A stretch of 64,000 nucleotides of DNA from positions 1-64,000 of the forward strand of contig CALELW010000112.1 of the NCBI GenBank assembly GCA_937902905.1. Reading direction: 5' to 3'. Source of the DNA: an uncultured Clostridium sp. (GTDB taxonomy: Bacteria > Bacillota > Clostridia > Lachnospirales > Lachnospiraceae). This document shows, piece by piece, positions 58,472 to 64,000 of the stretch. The notes under the pieces were generated by a model. That model searched no databases. It saw nothing but the letters and a program-made list of their open reading frames with translations, and was not told where the DNA came from. Position 1 is the stretch's first letter, and each line of letters starts with the position of its first letter. The position numbers were made by a program, and so were the translations under genes.

Positions 58472-59575
58472 ATGAAACATTTAGAACTTGGCTTTGTCGG
58501 ATTTGGACTCATTGGCGGTTCCATCGCAAGAGCACTTAAAAAACAAAATGAGGATGTGTCCATACACGTCTATTCCAGAAGAAAAAATCCGGCACTTGAT
58601 GAGGGCATGGCGGAAGGAATCATTGATTCTATCTGGTATGAAATCGATGAGCGTTTTTCCACCTGCGACATTATTTTTCTCTGTGCGCCGGTTCTAAAAA
58701 ACACAGACTATCTGCCCGTTTTAAAGCCGCTGTTGAAGCCTGGCTGCATCCTTACCGATGTCGGAAGCGTAAAGGGAAATATCTGTAAAAAAGCAGCCGA
58801 ACTTGGACTTGGCCGTCAGTTTATCGGCGGACACCCAATGGCTGGTTCCGAAAAAACGGGGTATGAAAATTCCACCGATATTTTGTTGGAAAATGCATAC
58901 TATTTATTGACACCATTTGAGGAGACACCGATAGAAAACTTGTCTCTGTTAAAAGAACTGGTAGCAAAAACCGGTGCAAACTGTGTCGTTTTATCACCAT
59001 CGGAACATGATAAAATTACTGCTGCCATCAGCCATGTGCCGCACATTATCGCCGTTTCCCTGGTTAATATGGTTCGCACAAGTGACAACGAGGAGCAGAA
59101 TATGAAGGCGTTTGCCGCCGGCGGCTTCAAAGATATTACAAGAATTGCCTCGTCCTCTCCACAAATGTGGCAGGATATTTGCTTAGCAAACAGCGAAAGC
59201 ATTGATTATTTTCTCTCTCATTTTGAAAAGCAGATTGAAGATTTCCGCCACATGATAGCAGAAAAAGACGGAGCTTCCATTCAGGATGAATTTCACACGG
59301 CAGGAGACTACAGGGATTCCATACCGGCAAAGAAAAGCAGTGTAATTGCCCGTTCGTATGATTTATTCATAAACATCGATGACCGCGCCGGTGCCATTGC
59401 CACAATCGCCACGATTCTGTCAGTGAACGGCATCAGCATCAAAAATATCGGCATCATTCATAACCGTGAATATGTAGATGGTGTTATGAAACTGGAACTT
59501 TACAAAGAAGAAGACGAGAAAAAAGCAAGAGAGCTTTTAATCCAGAATCGATATGACATTGTGGATAGGGATTAA
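58472..59575 (+). CDS. tyrA: Prephenate dehydrogenase with C-terminal ACT domain
   Basis: A 367-residue enzyme of tyrosine synthesis: NAD-dependent oxidation of prephenate to 4-hydroxyphenylpyruvate. The NAD motif GFVGFGLIGGSIARAL is at the start; the start MKHLELGF is chosen for the GGAG site upstream. GGHPMAGSEKTGYENS is the family core. ACT domain at ~290-367 (IDDRAGAIATIATILSVNGISI) probably gives feedback control by tyrosine. Confidence 0.93.
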   Translation: MKHLELGFVGFGLIGGSIARALKKQNEDVSIHVYSRRKNPALDEGMAEGIIDSIWYEIDERFSTCDIIFLCAPVLKNTDYLPVLKPLLKPGCILTDVGSVKGNICKKAAELGLGRQFIGGHPMAGSEKTGYENSTDILLENAYYLLTPFEETPIENLSLLKELVAKTGANCVVLSPSEHDKITAAISHVPHIIAVSLVNMVRTSDNEEQNMKAFAAGGFKDITRIASSSPQMWQDICLANSESIDYFLSHFEKQIEDFRHMIAEKDGASIQDEFHTAGDYRDSIPAKKSSVIARSYDLFINIDDRAGAIATIATILSVNGISIKNIGIIHNREYVDGVMKLELYKEEDEKKARELLIQNRYDIVDRD

Positions 59576-59578
59576 CAC

Positions 59579-60472
59579 CTATCCACAAAAATAAGTAATT
59601 GCCTGCGGATGATTTTGAATCACCGCTTTTTTATGTTTTCCACCATTTTCCCCATCCAGCGTATACGCTAGTGCTTCCTTACAGCTGATTTCCACATGGG
59701 AACTGTGTATCACTTTCACCTGCGAATTTGCTTTTCCATGCAGCAAAAATGCCATCACCTGATTTAATTCAATCGGATTTTTCGGTGTTTTCACAAAAAT
59801 ACCATCAAGCAGTCCATCTTTTAAACTGACACTATTTTTCTTGTATAATTTTAATCCTGCTACCGATTTTGCATTTGTCACCATACCAAGAATACAATCC
59901 TGCTCCCAAGTTTCCAAATCCGTCTGCACCTTTATATGATAACTTTTGGTCTTTCCCAATTTTACCGCACCATCTAAAATATAGGCGGTCTTTCCAAACA
60001 AGTTTTTCGTAGCCTGCGGTGTTTCGTAAGAGACCGAGGTAAAAGCTCCAAATGCCGCCACATAGGAAAAGAAATTGCCGTTCATGTCACCGACATCATA
60101 AGCGCCTTTTTTGTCTCCCACCGCAATCTGCGCACAGGGAATCACTCGTTTTGGCAGCCGGATACTATTTGCAAAATCATTCACTGTTCCTGTTGGAATA
60201 TAACCGCAGGCCGGACGCATATCGGGTGGCAGAGCCATCAAACCATGAATCACCTCATGCAGTGTACCATCGCCGCCGCTGCATATCACACGGTCACAGC
60301 CAATTCCCTTTTGTATAATAAATTCGGCTGCATCACCCGCTTTCTGTGTTGCCGCAATCGAAACGTCCCACTGTCTTTTCATCATCAAATCTATGATATC
60401 GGCAAGTTTGTTCCGCAAAGTCCCCTTTCCGGCGCGCGGATTATAAACGAATAATACCTTTTCTTTTTCCAT
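59579..60472 (-). CDS. Diacylglycerol kinase-family lipid kinase
   Basis: A 297-residue DagK/YegS-type kinase. VYNPRAGKGT at the start, ATP-binding CSGGDGTLHEVIHGL (~62-76), GYIPTGTVNDFANS, and catalytic Asp region LKDGLLDGIFV. It phosphorylates diacylglycerol or a related lipid at the membrane. Convergent with tyrA with only 3 bp between stops. Confidence 0.88.
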   Translation of the reverse strand: MEKEKVLFVYNPRAGKGTLRNKLADIIDLMMKRQWDVSIAATQKAGDAAEFIIQKGIGCDRVICSGGDGTLHEVIHGLMALPPDMRPACGYIPTGTVNDFANSIRLPKRVIPCAQIAVGDKKGAYDVGDMNGNFFSYVAAFGAFTSVSYETPQATKNLFGKTAYILDGAVKLGKTKSYHIKVQTDLETWEQDCILGMVTNAKSVAGLKLYKKNSVSLKDGLLDGIFVKTPKNPIELNQVMAFLLHGKANSQVKVIHSSHVEISCKEALAYTLDGENGGKHKKAVIQNHPQAITYFCG

Positions 60473-60484
60473 AAAAATCCCTCA

Positions 60485-61525
60485 CTAATCGTCTAATATA
60501 ATCATTGCATCTCCAAACGAGAAGAATCGGTATTTCTCCTGCACCGCCTCTTCATACACACGCATAACCTGCTCTTTTCCGGCAAGTGCAGAAACAAGCA
60601 TTAAAAGAGTAGATTCCGGCAAATGAAAATTCGTAATCAGCACATCCATCATTTTGAAAGAATAGCCCGGATAAATGAAAATATCGGTATCGCCCTGTCC
60701 CGGCTTAAGCACACCATTTTCATCGGCAGCCGATTCAATCGTCCGGCAGCTTGTCGTTCCCACGCAGACAATCCGTCCACCGGCCTGTTTTGCCTTGTTG
60801 ATTTTATCTGCCTCTTCTTTTGTTACCTGATAAAATTCAGTATGCATATGGTGCTTCGACACATCATCGACTTTTACCGGTCTGAATGTACCAAGCCCGA
60901 CATGCAGCGTAACATTTGCCACAAGCACTCCTTTTTCCTCTAATTTTTGAAAAAGTTCCTCCGTAAAATGAAGCCCTGCCGTTGGGGCTGCTGCCGACCC
61001 TTCGTATTTTGCATAAACGGTCTGATAACGGTTCTTATCTTTCAATGTATGCGTAATATACGGCGGAAGTGGCATCTGTCCAAGTTGATCTAAAATCTCC
61101 TCAAAAATCCCCTCATATTGAAACTGAATCAAACGGTTTCCATCCTCTTTAACATCAATAATTTCTCCCGTCAAAATTCCATCTCCAAAAGAAATCACGG
61201 CTCCTTTACGCGCTTTTTTCCCCGGTTTTACAAGAGTTTCCCAAACATCATTCTCCATGCGTTTGAGAAGCAGAAGTTCAATTGTTGCCCCGGTATCCAC
61301 TCTGGTTCCGTATAATCTTGCCGGAATTACTTTCGTATTATTCCGCACCAAACAGTCTCCCGGCTTCAAATACTCTACAATATCCGTAAACACTCTATGC
61401 TCCACGCGTCCGGATTTCCGATGCAGCACTAAAAGTCTTGATGAACTTCTGTCCTCAAGCGGATCCTGCGCAATCAATTCTTTTGGTAAATCATAATAAA
61501 AATCACTTGTTTTCAACCGTCTCAT
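60485..61525 (-). CDS. queA: S-adenosylmethionine:tRNA ribosyltransferase-isomerase
   Basis: A 346-residue enzyme of queuosine synthesis that transfers the ribosyl part of SAM to preQ1 in tRNA. Start [20 protein letters not shown], then [40 protein letters not shown] and the conserved [11 protein letters not shown]. Full length. No tgt is seen next to it in this window. Confidence 0.95.
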   Translation of the reverse strand: MRRLKTSDFYYDLPKELIAQDPLEDRSSSRLLVLHRKSGRVEHRVFTDIVEYLKPGDCLVRNNTKVIPARLYGTRVDTGATIELLLLKRMENDVWETLVKPGKKARKGAVISFGDGILTGEIIDVKEDGNRLIQFQYEGIFEEILDQLGQMPLPPYITHTLKDKNRYQTVYAKYEGSAAAPTAGLHFTEELFQKLEEKGVLVANVTLHVGLGTFRPVKVDDVSKHHMHTEFYQVTKEEADKINKAKQAGGRIVCVGTTSCRTIESAADENGVLKPGQGDTDIFIYPGYSFKMMDVLITNFHLPESTLLMLVSALAGKEQVMRVYEEAVQEKYRFFSFGDAMIILDD

Positions 61526-61689
61526 CCTCTCTGTTTTTCTGTTCCCCTATTGTAGCACATGCGATGACGGTTTTCAATTCTCGAATTTTACATAAAATTT
61601 ACGTAAAAATCAGATAAATACGTCTTTCCATTTTTGCAAATTCATTGTAAAATAGAAACAAAGAAATTGGTTTCAGAATGGAGGTATTT

Positions 61690-63204
61690 ATGGCTTCTAC
61701 AACTTATGCGGCAATTCATGTCGGATCAAATGAATTATGTATGAAAATATATGAAATGTCCCGTCAGAATGGAATTCGTCAGCTCACTTATGTACGTCAC
61801 CCGCTCAGTCTTGGTGCGGAATCGTACACCGAAGGAGTCATTTCCTATCAGACACTTACAGAAATCTGTAACACACTAAACGATTTCAAACGGATTATGA
61901 CAGAATTTCATACTGACAGCTGGGACGTCTGTGCCACCAGTGCAATGCGCGAGGCAAAAAATGTTTTAGTTGTCACCGACCAGATAAAAATCCAGACCGG
62001 ATTCAAAGTAAAACTTTTCAGTAACAGCGAAGCAAGATTCCTTTACTTCAAAGGAATGGTTCACAATGAAAAACAATTTGAACCACTCAGTGAAGAAGGA
62101 TGTCTGGTTCTCGATATTGGTGCCGGCAGTGTCCAGCTCTCTCTTTTTCAGAACGGGCATCTGCAGCTGACACAAAACCTTTTACTTGGTTCTTCGCGTA
62201 TTCAGGAACTGCTCTATGCAATGCAGGATGAAGCCTATGACTACGATGCGTTGATTGATGAATACATCGAAAAAGATTTGGCTTTATTTAAACGACTGAA
62301 TTTAGATAAAAAAGAGATTCACTGCATTTTGGCAGCTGGTGAAATGATTCCGGAAACCTACTACCACATGAAAGAAGCAAAAAAAGACTTTGAGGGCTTT
62401 TTGCCGGATAAAATATTTACCAAAAAGAAAATGCTAAAATTAATGGGAAATATCCATGCACAGTCACTTCTTCCTACTTTGCTTTTGATACGCAAAATTA
62501 CACAACTTACGGATTGCCAGAATGTCCTTCTCTCTCCGATTAATCTTTGTGATGGATTGGCTGCTGATTATGCAGAGAGAAAACTCCGCCTTTCCTGCGG
62601 GCATGATTTTACAGAGGATATTCTCAGTGCTTCAAGAAATGTGGCGCAGAAATACGAAGTTGACTTAAACCACATCGATACCGTGCAGACTCTGGCACTC
62701 CAGATTTTTGACCGAATCAAAAAAATACACGGTCTTGGGAAACGTGAGCGTCTGCTTTTACAACTCGGCGTCATTCTTCACGGCTGTGGTGCCTATATCA
62801 ATGCACTGCACGCAAGAGAATGTTCCTATCACATTCTTTTGTCAACGGAGATTATCGGAATCTCTCACAAAGAACGTCTCATCGTTGCCAATATGATTCG
62901 CTACAACGATGAATCTTTTCCTTCCTTTGAGGAATTGGACGGTGATTTTTCAAGAGAAGAATATATTACAATCGTAAAATTGAATGCGATTTTAAAAATT
63001 GCTAATGTATTAGACAAAAGCAATCGTCAGAAAATTAAAAATGTCGGTGTATCCGAGCGAAATGGAATACTGACAATCACGGCGGACACCATGGCGGATA
63101 TCACCTTGGAAAAAGGCCTCTTCTTACATAAAGCAGATGTCTTTGAGGAGGTCTTTGGTATCCGGCCGGTACTAAAACAAAAACGAACAGGAAAGCGAGG
63201 ATGA
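61690..63204 (+). CDS. ppx: Exopolyphosphatase (Ppx/GppA family) with HD-type C-terminal domain
   Basis: A 504-residue protein starting at MASTTYAAIHVGSNELC; GGAGGT is 5 nt upstream. Ribonuclease H-like ATPase fold, first phosphate loop in IHVGSNELCMKIYE, second in LVLDIGAGSVQLSLF, NSEAR motif (SNSEARFLYFKG), and a C-terminal HD-like helical domain (~310-504, LGVILHGCGAYINALH). It probably degrades polyphosphate or acts on pppGpp. In operon with ppk, 4 bp apart. Confidence 0.9.
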   Translation: MASTTYAAIHVGSNELCMKIYEMSRQNGIRQLTYVRHPLSLGAESYTEGVISYQTLTEICNTLNDFKRIMTEFHTDSWDVCATSAMREAKNVLVVTDQIKIQTGFKVKLFSNSEARFLYFKGMVHNEKQFEPLSEEGCLVLDIGAGSVQLSLFQNGHLQLTQNLLLGSSRIQELLYAMQDEAYDYDALIDEYIEKDLALFKRLNLDKKEIHCILAAGEMIPETYYHMKEAKKDFEGFLPDKIFTKKKMLKLMGNIHAQSLLPTLLLIRKITQLTDCQNVLLSPINLCDGLAADYAERKLRLSCGHDFTEDILSASRNVAQKYEVDLNHIDTVQTLALQIFDRIKKIHGLGKRERLLLQLGVILHGCGAYINALHARECSYHILLSTEIIGISHKERLIVANMIRYNDESFPSFEELDGDFSREEYITIVKLNAILKIANVLDKSNRQKIKNVGVSERNGILTITADTMADITLEKGLFLHKADVFEEVFGIRPVLKQKRTGKRG

Positions 63205-63208
63205 TGAT

Positions 63209-64000
63209 ATGACCCAAAGCGAACGATTTACCAACCGCGAGTTAAGCTGGTTAGCCTTTAACAAGCGTGTTTTGTCCGAGGCGAAAGACAACCATCTTCC
63301 GTTGATGGAACGATTAAAATTTTTAAGCATTACCGCCTCCAATCTGGATGAATTTTTCATGGTCCGCGTTGCCTCTCTGAAAGACCAGGTAAATGCCGGT
63401 TACACAAAAAAAGATATTGCCGGTATGACCAGTAAAGAACAGATTGATGCGATTTTGAAAGAAACGCACAAATTTACAACGGCTCAATATAATACCTACA
63501 ACCGTTCTTTTCTTCCTTCACTGAAGAAGAATGGTTTGAAAATCGTCACAGAATTTGAAAAATTAACGGAAGAACAAGCAGACTATGTTGACAACTATTT
63601 TCAGAAAGAAGTTTTCCCTGTCCTCACTCCGATGGCTGTGGATTCTTCCAGACCTTTTCCGTTAATCCGCAACCGCTCGCTTAACATCGGAGCGTTGTTG
63701 ATGGATAAAAAGAAAAAGGGAACCATTGATTTTGCCACTGTGCAGGTTCCATCCGTTCTGCCGCGCGTTGTCACAATTCCGACCGATGGCGATAACTGCA
63801 CTACTGTAATCCTTTTAGAGCAGATTATCGAAAAGAACATTCAAAAACTATTTTTGAATTACAAAGTTCTTTGTCAGGCTCCATTCCGTGTAATGCGAAA
63901 TGCTGACCTCTCCATCGACGAAGATGAGGCAGCAGACCTTTTAATTGAAATTGAGAAACAGTTGAAGAAACGCCAGTGGGGCGAGGCCATCCGCTTGGAA
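63209..64000 (+). CDS. ppk1: Polyphosphate kinase 1, 3' part beyond the window
   Basis: The first 264 residues of a PPK1. MTQSERFTNRELSWLAFNKRVL and LSITASNLDEFFMVRVASLKDQ are the classic N-terminal motifs, and FPVLTPMAVDSSRPFPLI follows. The catalytic His domain lies past the window end. It makes polyphosphate from ATP; pairing with ppx suggests control of polyphosphate levels. Confidence 0.93.
   Translation, partial: MTQSERFTNRELSWLAFNKRVLSEAKDNHLPLMERLKFLSITASNLDEFFMVRVASLKDQVNAGYTKKDIAGMTSKEQIDAILKETHKFTTAQYNTYNRSFLPSLKKNGLKIVTEFEKLTEEQADYVDNYFQKEVFPVLTPMAVDSSRPFPLIRNRSLNIGALLMDKKKKGTIDFATVQVPSVLPRVVTIPTDGDNCTTVILLEQIIEKNIQKLFLNYKVLCQAPFRVMRNADLSIDEDEAADLLIEIEKQLKKRQWGEAIRLE

Overview
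The window is a chromosomal segment of a low-to-moderate GC Firmicute, most likely a gut Clostridium of the Lachnospiraceae type. This rests on the style of the proteins (NlpC/P60 with Ig-like domains, a CarD-type regulator, a compact acpP-fabD-fabG-fabF-fabZ cluster, bacterial-type ProS, DUF5721) and on strong AGGAGG ribosome binding sites and sigma-A promoters. It holds one apparently complete prophage of about 34 kb, bounded by an exact 26-bp direct repeat at 19383-19408 (attL) and 53432-53457 (attR).

Left flank (1-19382): two secreted cell-surface proteins, serS, lgt, a DUF4190-like membrane protein, a sodium/alanine symporter with an unusual extra domain, a small acidic lipoprotein, a phosphoglycolate-phosphatase-like HAD enzyme divergent from proS, a CarD regulator, a 530-bp non-coding stretch with two large foldback structures, the fatty-acid synthesis operon (acpP, fabD, fabG, fabF, fabZ), a tRNA-Thr(CGU) and htpG.

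Prophage (19383-53457): almost everything reads on the minus strand. The early operon starts at a consensus promoter at 32093-32121, which overlaps operator repeats and diverges from a CI-like repressor. It runs through four tiny genes (three probably membrane-associated), a type I-like methyltransferase with a half-size specificity subunit and no restriction subunit, a tRNA(CAU), an HUH-family replication protein, PcfK- and PcfJ-like proteins, a DUF3102-like protein, an HD protein, xis and int. Plus-strand lysogeny genes include a two-repeat Ltp-domain membrane protein that resembles superinfection-exclusion proteins. The late operon (53.2 to 34.2 kb) is HK97-like siphovirus: holin and endolysin come first, then a small terminase and an HNH-kinase fusion, two collagen-like proteins, large terminase, portal, protease, capsid, connectors, tail genes with a G/GT frameshift at GGGAAAC, a 1477-residue tape measure and baseplate proteins. 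A GC-rich palindrome (TTGCGCCGGCGCAA or its 12-bp core) occurs five times, each time inside a prophage gene. I did not find it in the flanks.

Right flank (53458-64000): DUF5721 (its 3' end is the attachment site), a Cys-rich mini-protein, a GH13 debranching-enzyme homologue that has lost its catalytic residues, a phosphoribosyltransferase-like protein with a degenerate motif, pepD, tyrA, a lipid kinase, queA, and a ppx-ppk polyphosphate operon cut by the window end.

All calls come from reading the sequence. No database search was run.
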